A DNA stretch of 64,000 nucleotides, from contig RCTD01000017.1 in assembly GCA_014898415.1 (NCBI GenBank), positions 1,053,001 to 1,117,000 on the forward strand, written 5' to 3'. The notes under the pieces were generated by a model that worked only from the letters and a program-made list of their open reading frames with translations, searched no databases and was not told the origin of the DNA. The stretch is from Stromatinia cepivora (Eukaryota; Ascomycota; Leotiomycetes; Helotiales; Sclerotiniaceae). A program made the translations under genes and the position numbers. Below, one piece after another: positions 1 through 10,563 of the stretch; position 1 is the stretch's first letter, and each line of letters starts with the position of its first letter.

Positions 1-3000
1 CAATGGTTTTTAATCATTCGAAAATTAGTTTGATATAAATTTGATACTTTTTTTCGTTTTCGGAATAGATTAGAATATTGTCGAGGTATATTATATAAAA
101 AACGTTTAAATAATCGAATAGAACATCATTTATATAATACTGATAGGTTACAGAATCATTTGTTAATCCGAATAGTACGATCTTGTATTTATATAATCTG
201 TATCGGATTCGAAAGGTAGTATACTCTTTCAAAACAAGATCCATTTTTATACGATGGAAAGTTTAACGAATATCGAGTTTGGTAAAGACTTTAGCACTGG
301 AAAGCCGGAAAAAGCGTTTTGTTAATCAAAAGAAAGGGATACCGATCCTTATACATTAAGGAATTTAATAATCTGAAATTTATACAGAATCTCAAATTAT
401 CATTGGGTTTTTTGATGAATAGAATGGGTACAATATAAGGGGCTTGATTAGATTCAATGAAATCTTTATTAAAATTATCCATAATATATTTTTTGATGAT
501 TTCCAATTGTTCCAGAGATATCTTGTAAAACGGGCTATAATGCAAAGCTTGTTCTTTTTTGCCTTCTAATATGATTTTATAATTATAAGATCGGTTAGGA
601 GGTAAGATGTTTGATTTATACTTGGAAAAGACTTAATGATATTATCGATATTCAAATGGAATTTCAGGTTCTAAATCGATTTCGATCAGTACTCGATCGA
701 GTTTCTCTCGAACTTTTATATTCTTGAATTCGGTTAGGGCAATCAATACTTTCTCTTTTGTATATCGTTCGTTTCATCAGAAATCTATTATATCATCAAA
801 TTCTTTCAGAGTAATAGTAAAAAGTTCAATTTGTTTATCTCTTTTATATTCTAATTGGAATTTATCGGATTTGAGTATGTATAGATCGAGGACTTCAGGC
901 GATATATAGGGGAGGCATTTGTAAATCTGCAATGGTGATATGATTGATTAGAAAAAAGATGGATTGAATTTGAAAGGAATCGGGACCTCTTCCTTTTCAA
1001 CAAAAATCTGTATTGCATTTATATTTGAAAGTTTTTGTTGTATATCATCAATTGCGATTGATCTATTCAATTGTAAATCTCTTCGATTTCAATATTCTTC
1101 GAATTGGTCATTTCATCGATCAATATTTTATTGAATTAATTGATCGATCTTCTATTTGCGAAGGGATGATTGGGTAACGAGGAGATTATTCGAATAAGAA
1201 ATGATATGGGGTCTTTCTTTAGACTATTCGAGATATCGATTGAAATAATCAAACTTCGCTCGAGTTTCTGATAACCAAAATCTATCTAAAATAATACTAT
1301 AACTCCCCAATTCAGTAATAAAGAAAAGGACAAAAGATTATTTATAGCTATCGACCATTAAATTAAGAAATATGAAATGGGTAATAGTATGATCTTGTAT
1401 ACTATTATATTCTTTAACTTCAATTGAAGCTTCAAACGGTATAATTCTGGGTTTAAATATAAGAAATAAACAAATAAGAAATGTAATATTAATAAAAACA
1501 AATCCATTTGCTTTAGAGTCAATAAATGCTTTTGATCAATAAATGTAACCATTTTTCGAAAAATTGTAGAGGAGGGTGAATGCTTCTCCTTTTATAAACT
1601 TGGTTAAATCAAGAAATTTTATATCCCGTATAATGCTTAGGATGGAGATGGAGTCTAAATGTTTGATTTTAAACGCTTTTCTTTTTCTAAACAAATATTC
1701 TATATAGTTTCAATTGTAGCTTTTGGGCTGAAATCTTCTTCGACATTCCGATATTCTTCGAATTCTTTTGTTTCTTTTTGTACCATCTCGATTTTATTGA
1801 AATTATCGATACGAAGTGTCGATGTATATACTGTTTTAGGAAAGGGAGAGGGCGATAAGCGTTTGAAATTCGAATAGTTATTGGGTACAACGGAATCGGT
1901 ATATCCGAGAGGGGTATTCCGGGGTGGAAATGGTTTCGAGAATATAAAGATTCCAAAATTGGAGTTATTAAAGTTTCGAAAGGGTTGTAAAGGGTTTGTA
2001 ATAACTATTGATTTACAAATAGTTATAGAGACTTCTCAACCAACACAATATCGATTTCGTTTTTGTAATGAAACTTTGTTTTGATTTATTTTAATAAATA
2101 TATTCGCAAGTTTTTTTGTAGTTTTGCAATCCTTAATGGATATTGCTATTGTTCGTAAAAGAAAATCGGAAATCTTTTATTCGAAATCTCTGAATAGAAT
2201 TTTATCGTTGGTAATCTCTGTTTGGATAGTAAGTAGTTTGAACTTCTTATATTATTCTAGGAAATTGCTATATCGAATTATATTAGGTATAATCTATATC
2301 TTGTATTGAGAATGAGTATTATCGATTTCGATCAGGTTCTGATAGATCGCTGTAAATTGTTCGATCAATTCGAGTATTGTGAGTTGGGGCATTTATATAT
2401 AAAGAGTATGATAATGTGTTTGTACTTTCGATTCGATTTGATCGATTATGTATACGTAATATTGCATTTCACTCTTAAGTGATGTAATATATAGTTTGAA
2501 TCATTTTATAATTAATAATTATTATAAATTAGCTTTAGGTTCAATATTATCGTTAAGTTTAGTAGTAAGATTTATAGATTTTGGTGTATATATATCTTGC
2601 TGTAAATTGTGATTAACACGGAAATGCAATCTTGATTAATTAGATTAGCTTTTTGAATAAAGGGATCCTTGATTATTAAATAGATTATTACTTTCTGAAA
2701 AGGAAGGAGAATTCTCGAAGAGCTCCAGATGATTAGATCGTCTGATTGAAGTTTTCTTCTTTTGACTTCGGGATTTTCGGATTTGCTTGAATGAAAATCC
2801 TTGAATTTCGATTGAGGAAATAAAGAGAATCCCAAGTACTATTGTTGATCTAGATATTTGTATAAACATCATTTGGGATTCAAAAAGAGGTTACACTGTT
2901 ACAAAGCTCATCGTTATTATAGCTTTCAATTATCGATTCTCCTTTTTCAAATTCATAACCATTATATAAAGATCTTGTAGTTGTAATAATAATTCAAAAG

Positions 3001-3381
3001 AAACAATTGAATCGCTAGGAACATCAACTTCATACATTGGAATCTTCTCTTTACCAATCTTCTTTCTTTCAATAATAACGTTATCCAATTCTATATTTAT
3101 ATTTTCTTCGAAGGATTATTGAAATAATTGAGGAGAAAAAAAGGGTTCTTTAGAATATACTTTCGAAGGTTTGAAGTGTACGGAAGGAGGAATTCGTTGT
3201 ATTATGAAAGTAATAATATATTTTTAAAGGTATTTATATCTTTGTTGATTAGATCGGAATAGATTTTTTTCTTTTGGATATAATGTTTGTAAAAGTTCAT
3301 TTAAAAAGGTATTATTAAAGTGAGGTATTATTTGGAAGGCCACCAGATAGCCAAACACTTATAAATAAATTGTAGATAATA
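1..3381 (-). mobile_element. Ty3/gypsy LTR retrotransposon internal region, RIP-degraded, cut by window edge
   Basis: Minus-strand remnants of a gypsy polyprotein are recognisable. Around 291-545 there is the start of a reverse transcriptase (SNQAPYIVPILFIKKPN followed by LRFCINFRLLN and a DRYP motif). At 14-244 the later RT block appears, with FGLTND and a catalytic box reading YLDN instead of YxDD. Upstream, about 2570-2870, lies gag-like debris that matches the other copy near 34.9-35.2 kb. The reading frames are short and full of stops, and the sequence is strongly AT/TA-enriched, as expected after RIP. The 5' LTR is at 3382-3661, so the element reads right to left and its 3' half lies outside the window. 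It cannot encode functional proteins. Confidence 0.9.
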
Positions 3382-3661
3382 TGATACATAAAAGCTATAG
3401 TAGAACTGAATAAACAGGGTCAATTATGTTCTTTAGAATCTACAATTGAAGAACTATAATTCGTAAGGAGCGATTAGATATATATATATAAATACCCATT
3501 TGTAGACTGCAGGGTTATATATAAGCGTTATTAAGGTTACCATTTTACCATACTAAATCATATGATTCATAACGCATACGCACAGATGATCAGCTCATAA
3601 ATTGATATGGGAGATAAGAGGTATCACATGGTTAGCCTCCTGTGGTTCACGATTCGTGACA
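3382..3661 (-). repeat. 5' LTR of the minus-strand gypsy element
   Basis: About 280 bp that aligns, in reverse complement, with the LTRs at 34116-34397 and 40886-41167. On the minus strand it starts TGTCACGAATCGTGAACC at 3661 and ends near 3382. Shared landmarks include GGAGGCTAACC, the region around ATATCAATT and CTGCAG, and the block TCGCTCCTTACGA. This copy keeps more C and G than the two downstream LTRs, so it is somewhat less mutated. Confidence 0.88.
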
Positions 3662-3666
3662 CGAAG

Positions 3667-3873
3667 TATATATAAATATATACAAATATTATTCCATTTT
3701 TTATCTAAAAAAGCTTTTAATAATATAACAAATCCAACAAGCATTTAAAGATCAATTTTAGAATTAAAAGTTACAGAGTTAAAGAGAGTATACTACAAAG
3801 CTATATATATGATCAGCTTGAAGCTTAGTACCATACTAGCCCGATCGGACGCGATCACGTGTATCTCGTGACA
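3667..3873 (-). repeat. Probable LTR fragment of a second element, interrupted by the first
   Basis: Read on the minus strand from 3873 the sequence begins TGTCACGAGATACACGTG and continues through a GC-richer patch (GATCGCGTCCGATCGGGC). This is the TGTCACGA start used by the neighbouring gypsy LTR, but the sequence after it is different. It stops where the 5' LTR of the first element begins, with five bases between them (3662-3666, CGAAG) that could be that element's target-site duplication. The simplest reading is a nested insertion. The other end of the interrupted LTR would lie left of the window. Confidence 0.5.
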
Positions 3874-5129
3874 ATAATATCGAGAGAAGAAAACTGAATA
3901 GAATTCTATATATATATTTCAGCTAATAGAATGAGATTTTAAAGAACAATTGATATCATAATTAATAAAATATATCAAGTTCAGAAGAGTAAATCAGGAA
4001 TTCTGACTTCAGAGATATTATATCATTAAGGTTTTCAATTATAGCGAAATCGATGTAAAGAGTATCTGGAATGAGTTTATATAGAAAAATTCGATATTGT
4101 ATAACAAAATATAACGAAATCGAATGATCAAGTAAAAAAGGATTGGAAAAGAATTGAAAAAGATTATAGTTAAGGAAAAAGAAATACACGATTTTTATAA
4201 TTGTTGAAAACAATAATCAGTTTATATATATACTTTGTTTAATACGATAGCCGCTAAATTCAGAGAGGGAAGCATTACAACTGAGATTATATAATAAGAT
4301 TCTGAAATCATTTATAATAAATATAAATCGATACTTTTGTTTATTCAAATTTTGAATTTCTAAATAATATTCTTTGATAATATTTAAATTATGATTTTAA
4401 AAATTATATTTATAAAATATATCTAAGTTTAATATAATTATTTCAATGAATCTAAAAATTTGATAAAAATTTTAGATGTATAATATTATGAATTATCGTT
4501 TTTTGATATTTCATTGATTTTGATAAGAATTGAAAAAGTGCTTACGGAATTTCGTCACCTACTCACTATTGACTGTCCAAAACAAATCAATACATTAAAA
4601 CCATCATATATCTTTTACGAATCTAATTTCAGAATCTCATTAAATACAATTTTTCAATTTCTCCTTATTCGATATAGAAAAAAAAAAGAAATACAAATCG
4701 GCTGAAAAGGCAAGCTGCAGCCATGTACTCGACTGGTAAAGAAATTTCGTATTCCCCAGGTTCATCACATCTAGGAGGTCGAGATGCATATGACCCGAGA
4801 TGAATGCTCTCGGCAATGGGATGAAAGCGGGATGTGAGGCGAAGATGAAGATCCTTTGTATGGAGAAGTTGAGGATACCTATGTTTATCGCAACATCAGA
4901 TGTTTGGTCAAGTCACGGCGGTGAGTTGAGATATCATTTCATTCTATACTAAGTATGGGTCATGAACATATTCTAAACTGCATTCTAGAGATATGCATTC
5001 GTAAATTGACAGCCACCATTCGTATCTTCGGGAGACGCCATGCTCCATCGATTTACCCCTATCCTTTATACACAGTGGCATTTCCAGACTTTTGCCATCT
5101 ATTTATACAGTGAGTTTTCGTCATTGGCT
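3874..5129. other. AT-rich transition zone, no gene seen
   Basis: From 3874 to about 4700 the DNA is very AT-rich with TA-dense runs, typical of RIP-eroded repeat DNA; no domain is recognisable in its short reading frames. Composition changes abruptly near 4700, and 4700-5129 is ordinary sequence that probably holds the 3' untranslated region of the mdj1 gene. Confidence 0.6.
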
Positions 5130-5300
5130 TCATTTCTTCTTGGATTCGTCCTCTTTGTCGCCCTCCTTGGGCGAATTAGCGCCATCTGTAAATTTGTGCC
5201 AGACGGATTTGAGAAACCCTTCTTGCTTATGATTCTCTTCAGTATTCGATGGGGATGATCTGTCTCTGTCAGTGCCCGGCTTGAGAACATGACACTGAAC
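5130..5300 (-). other. Open, conserved-looking tail directly after the mdj1 stop codon
   Basis: In the same frame as mdj1, immediately after its TAG stop (5301-5303), another 56 codons stay open to a TGA at 5130-5132. The translation contains EGFLKSVWHKFTDG and ends in a charged KEGDKEDESKKK tail. As far as I remember the family, fungal Mdj1 proteins end in a segment of this kind (EGFLKS.WHK..). The segment therefore looks like the original C-terminus separated from the gene by one stop codon, or rejoined by an unusual RNA event. A GT..AG stretch that would remove the stop in frame is only 33 nt long, which is too short for a normal intron. Confidence 0.45.
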
Positions 5301-6805
5301 CTACGAGGAACTTGAGGAACGGCCAACATTCATAACACGTTTCGCTGTTTTATCCCCCATCTCATCGGCAAGCATTTCCACGATCGTTCGCTGGTTAGCA
5401 CTGAAAGATTTGGGCATGTGGACCTTGAATACGACCTTCAGGTCCCCACTTCCCCCTCTACGTCCTTCCAACTTTCTCATACCCTTACCCCCTAGAGTAA
5501 TCTTGTCTCCAGTACCGGTTCCAGTTGCGACCTTAACACTGACATCTCCATCCAGGGTCGGTATCTTGACCTCGCCTCCAAGTAATGCAGTTGTGAGAGG
5601 AATCGTTGCGGTGTATAAGATGTCAGATCCGGAGCGACTAAATTTTGGATCCGTAGCTACTCGAACGAGTACATAAAGATCACCAGGTTGTGAAGGACTG
5701 TCGGGGTTCGCAGCTTGACCAGTAGCCGGGGCGTCACCTTCCCTATCCAATCTCAATCGCATACCATCCTCAATCCCTCCAGGTATATCAACATTGATCG
5801 TTTTGCGTTCACGCACAACACCATTTCCAGAACACGTCCCACATTCTCCTCCAGGTGGAATCGTCATTCCTTGACCACCGCAGGCAGTGCATGTCGAAGC
5901 CACTTGGAACCCACCCATAGAATGCACGCGTGTACCGCTCCCTCCGCAGGATCTACATGACGATCGCTTCGTTCCAGATTTCATGCCATTTCCACGACAT
6001 GTTTTGCAAGTGGATAGTGGGGATATGTTAATGGTTTTGCTGGTCCCTTTTGCTGCTTCCATGAAGGAGATATTCGTTTGGACCTCAATACTATCTCCCA
6101 CAAGTATTTCTTCATGATGAAATGGATTGCTACCGCCTTTTCTACCCCTTCTTCCTCCAGTAAAACCCTTAAACAAATCTTCGAAATTGAAATCGGCTCC
6201 AAACCCTCCACCCGGGAACCCGCCAAAACCCCCCGCACCACCGAATGGATCAGCACCAGGTCCGGGTCCTGCTCCTTGGTCAAATGCTGCAGACCCATAC
6301 TGATCCCAAGCTGCCTTTTTCTGTGGATCGGTTAAGAGTTCATAAGCAGATTGTGCTTCGGCGAATTTATCTTTAGCATTTGGATCCTTATTTGTGTCCG
6401 GATGGAACTTTTTAGCAAGACCATAATATGCCTTCTTGATGGCAGAAGCAGATGCGCCCTTGTCTACTCCGAGAACATCATAGGGATTCTTCGTGGCTTG
6501 ATATCTCGTTGATGCATGAAAAGGCTAAAAGAATCTTGGTCAGTACTTCGTGATGCGAATTGAAGTATTTTGAATAAATAGCTACTCACGCGCCTCTGTA
6601 TTGGTGCCAGTGACAAGTCCTGCTGAGAATATCTGCATTTTCTTCTCGATGCGCATATTGTTGAAAGATTTCGTGTTTGAGATGGCTTGTTGTCATCCCT
6701 CTTCAATGTTCGATGTCGGCTTGCTGGTGTAGAACATAAAATTCGAGATGGAGTGGCGGCCTTTGACAAAAGGCCTGTTGTCAGGCCTGTTGTCCCTGTT
6801 TTCAT
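5301..6805 (-). CDS. mdj1: Mitochondrial DnaJ (Hsp40) co-chaperone, Mdj1 type
   Basis: Model: complement(join(5301..6524,6590..6805)), 479 aa, with one 65-nt GT..AG intron. A type I J-protein that delivers unfolded proteins to mitochondrial Hsp70 (Ssc1, encoded 16 kb away) and stimulates its ATPase in the matrix. The first about 70 residues are basic and Ser/Thr-rich without acidic clusters at the start, as in a mitochondrial presequence. The J domain starts at NPYDVLG (about 85) with HPD at 113-115. A Gly/Phe-rich linker follows. Four CxxCxGxG zinc motifs span about 245-307 ([32 protein letters not shown]). The substrate-binding C-terminal domains follow. The frame ends at TAG after a short serine run, although a conserved-looking tail continues in frame downstream. 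The ATG at 6805 gives the presequence directly. Confidence 0.93.
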
Positions 6806-7404
6806 TATGATAGGATGATGTTCACAATGTACATGAGAAATATATCAAAATTTGCAGTGGTCATAGGAACAAATAAAGACTGTGAGAGGTGAATGTATCG
6901 CAGCAGTAAAGCTAAAACTATCATGAATATCAACGATCATTCTGGAAAGCTCCAATATTTTTTTCTTTGCCGGAGCAAGGCAATCAATTGAGATAGCTCA
7001 ACTCTGATTGGATGAGTAGAATTAACCCCAGCAAACCATTACAAATCGTGCAAGGCTGAAAATCTTCAAATGGAAATCAAAAAGTTCGATATGCAAAAAC
7101 CAAAACTTTCCATTCATAGATGAATTGCTTGGTATAGAATGTATTGGTTTTATTCTGTTGTCCATGATCATGATTGCCATTATTCCAAATATGCAAATCC
7201 CACAGTAAAGTCCACAACTCCCTGAAACGAAAAAGATCCTTCCTAGGAGTACTTTTGTACAATGTATAATACAATTCTAACCCAATTATCCCTATAACAC
7301 CACTCCTTTGCCGTATGTTCATTGTATTATTAAACTTGTAGAGCTGTTCTCGGACTTTGATGAATCGAAGTCAAGTAGGCCAAAAGCCGGTGTATGTATG
7401 TAGG
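6806..7404. promoter_or_regulatory. Intergenic: mdj1 upstream region and SAP30 3' end
   Basis: About 600 bp between two minus-strand genes. It must carry the mdj1 promoter and the 3' untranslated region of the SAP30-like gene. Small open frames here show no recognisable domain, and I saw no clear regulatory motif. Confidence 0.5.
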
Positions 7405-8088
7405 CTATGCGGATCTTTCTGCCTGAGATCGCTCCATATGTCGCAGCTGTGGCATGAATCTCATGCGAAATTTCTTGTCTATAAATAATCAGCTTGGATT
7501 TCATTGCCAACCATGCAAAAAATCACATCGACTAACCCTGATATCGAACCTTGTATAAGAACTTTACTATAACGTCGTTTTCGTTGACAGATTGACTGTT
7601 GAAATGCTTGCGCACAGTGTTGGCCAATTGCTCTTTGCTCTGCCTCTTATGCTCCTTCTTGCGGACCATAGTTGGTGACATACGGCCGATACTCGATTGA
7701 GAAAGAACAATTTGATTGTATGAATTATTGAAGGCAGGAGGCGTATTCATCCCGTGCTCGTATCGATAACTGTGCAATACAGATGGGTCAAATTCTGACC
7801 ATTGTATCTATGGAACAAGTTATCTCTTAGCTATTGTGATCGATTTGATATGATGACGGAGGTTCATACTCCAACATTGCCATCGGTATTGGTATTTCCT
7901 GCAGCTCCTACTACAGCACTAGACGCAATGGGTGTGTTATTTGCGCCCGATGCATTTGCATTAACTGCACTGCTTGCAACTCTCTTGCCTTTCCCGTTCG
8001 TGGCAGGTGTAGCATTTGGATTTCCTTTCTCTTTGGTGCTTGATGCTTCTGAATCATCAGGCTGTTGTGGGCGAGGCGCTTTACGCAT
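7405..8088 (-). CDS. SAP30-like subunit of the Sin3 histone deacetylase complex
   Basis: Model: complement(join(7405..7478,7537..7807,7870..8088)), 187 aa, two introns of 62 and 58 nt. SAP30 proteins bind Sin3 and stabilise the Rpd3-type histone deacetylase complex that represses transcription in the nucleus. The first exon (73 aa) is low-complexity, rich in Ala, Asn, Ser and Pro. Exons 2 and 3 carry the Sin3-binding domain: WSEFDPSVLHSYR, then ARxS-like GRMSPTMVRKKEHKRQ, then KEQLANTVRKHFNSQSV, VIVKFLYKVR and, across the last junction, QDKKFRMRF. The last motif appears only after splicing, which supports the intron. Length fits small fungal SAP30 proteins. Assignment is by family memory without a search. 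Confidence 0.8.
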
Positions 8089-10563
8089 TTTGGAAGGAAG
8101 TCTACAGATGGTTCGGGAGCTTAAAGTTCTGTATTTTCTGTTGTTGAGGAATTATAATTTGAAATTCGAAAATGGTAATTAATTACATTGGTAGTAAGAG
8201 TTAATCGATGTGGTGTTGAAAGATAATTCACTGTGAAGCTCGTCATGGGTAACAAGTGAAGAAAAAAGTTCCGACAGACAGCGTGAAAGTTACAGCATGA
8301 AAGTTTATTGAGGCTTACGAAATTGGATAGATTTATTAATGGGTTCAGTACCCCGGATTAATTAGTAGCGGGTCAAAATACACTTCCAGAGCCACTTTAC
8401 TAAGGTACGATGCGGTAATGCTAATGCAGAGTACAGCTAGATATTTTGTAGAGACCAAATCTGGCTGTTCTCAAAACTTCTTACCTAGGTAGAGGGTTCC
8501 GATATCGTTCTTGGAGATTGGAGGCTTTCGACTGACCCACAGTAGAGTATAATATAAGCTTCCAAGGTTGTGTTCATAATGAGTACAGAAAAGTAAGTGA
8601 TCAGAGAAGAACTGAACCTCATTTTTCCAAATCAATTTCGACATTGGCCATACAGCAAAGCATACTCCGTACTTGGAATGATAAGGTTTTAAGGAGTCAA
8701 GCGAGCTTTATCGGAAGACGGCGATGGCGTAGCTTTCTTTCCTCATATCATTTTAAAGAAAAGTTCTGTTCTCCATGAGGGGAAAAAGCAACAAAAGATC
8801 TCCGCCGAATTTTTAATATGATTTTGATCCGTCCTAGTAGCTGCAGCTTACAAGGAAGTCTCAAATAAACCCCTCATTTCTTCCTTGCAAATTTTCTATT
8901 TGGCGTACATCAATCTCGAACAAGAAGGATGAAGAGAGTAGAAAAGATCTAATTCGAGAATTCATGCTCAATTAGATTCGCACAGCTTTCAATGGAGATA
9001 GAGAAGATAGAGGGAATTTTTGATTGAGAATAACCTTGAGTCTAGGTGAAGATATTGATTTAGATGAGTTGTAAAGTTGTAAAGTTGTAACATACATGAT
9101 CTATATCAAATCCTCCAGCTTTCAAGCCAGCCACACATGACTTTCATGGAGAACTTATGACGGGTGTAACTAGAATTTCCCGAAAGAAGCCTTTAATGTT
9201 TGACATTTATCAACAACTGTGTAACAAAAAGCAAAAAGTAGGAATTCAGTGAATGAACACAATTTCTTATTTTTAGACACAACACAACACGGCACGAGAA
9301 AGAACAAGCACCATACAGCTGATAAAATGAAATTTCAAGGTTAAAAGATTAACCAACCAATCCAAATCCTTCAATCGCCTTTCCCGCCAAGTTGGCACTG
9401 CAAGCCTAGCAAGCTTAACCACAATTCGATCCTCATCTGTAAGCAGAAAGACATATTCGAATTCTTAAACTTCTCTTGATCTCTTGGAAAGCCTTCCATC
9501 CTACATAATCTCCACCAAGTATCAAGCCTCACCTAACCCATCGGAATAATATCCCAAGAACACAAACGAACGTGGTCATTTTGAAAAGTACTTTTAAACC
9601 TCAACAGAATTCACAAAAGAGAAAAGGTCATCACATCAATCAAACCGACGATCCTCATCAGACTTGGAGAACCCTAACTTGGAGAACTAGAGGACGACTC
9701 TATATATCAATATCCAATATATTTCATTCAACTCAGTGTGACCAGAGTTCCCCGGACCGATAGAAACCGAGCTCATAAGAACGGGAAAAAAATCAAAAAG
9801 AAGTAACTAAAAGAGCCCGATTGAGCCAAGTCAAGTCTATGGTAACCATATGATCCCCCCACACAGATCCACAGCTTTAGGTTAGATCCGCTAAAAGAAA
9901 AGCTTCCGGCCCCAGACACCACACCCACTATAAATTCTACGGGTTCACCAAGTACAAACTCAAAAATTTTAGCACGAGATAAATCGCCTTTTCCCCTCCA
10001 TTTCTCAGCTTATTATCGATAACACAATAACATAAGTTTTGAAAGCATGCGTGAGTAACTAGAAACACTTCTTATAGTCGTACATCTTGTTAATCTTCAA
10101 TAATTATCTCTATCCTTTTTCTTCTAATCTCATACAAGCGCCCTATGCGCGCTCGTCAGCTTCGGGCCACCGCGTGTCTTCTTGCATGATCTAGCCACAT
10201 CTCACGTTGCGACTCCATCATCTGTCCGACAGAGCACTCTCGTGTTGACCAGGGAGCTTACAGCACATTTCCCCGCGTTACTTGATGCGCAGGAGAGTCT
10301 GGGGGCATACTTCTGCGTTTTGCATTATGTCTAGCTAACCGTCCATCTCCACTCATTCGCTTTGCTTTTGCCTCGTCTTGTTTCCTTCATATATAACATG
10401 CTTCATCCAATCTGACCTCGGTCGATAGTAGAGTGACATCGCCACCCTATGCGCCAATCCCAACTTTATAAAGCTCTTGAATACTTCTCGACTTCTCGAC
10501 AGAAGTACCGATAAACCAGTATATCGTACTTCTTGCGACTTCGCACAACAATAGTATGAGATT
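8089..10563. promoter_or_regulatory. Long intergenic region upstream of the C2H2 regulator
   Basis: About 2.5 kb separating divergent genes (SAP30 minus, C2H2 regulator plus). No coding region is supported; the largest open frame (9572-9763) looks random. The last about 500 bp probably form a long 5' leader: at about 10047 a short upstream frame reads ATG CGT GAG TAA, and the same place offers a splice donor GTGAGT, so a leader intron or upstream ORF is possible. Long leaders of this kind are common for fungal regulators. Confidence 0.45.

Noticed and set aside
7077..7322. Minus-strand 81-codon frame next to SAP30
   Set aside because: No homology recognised, lies beyond the SAP30 stop, and has no start context.
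9572..9763. 63-codon open frame upstream of the C2H2 regulator
   Set aside because: Short, without recognisable motif; better explained as promoter or leader DNA.
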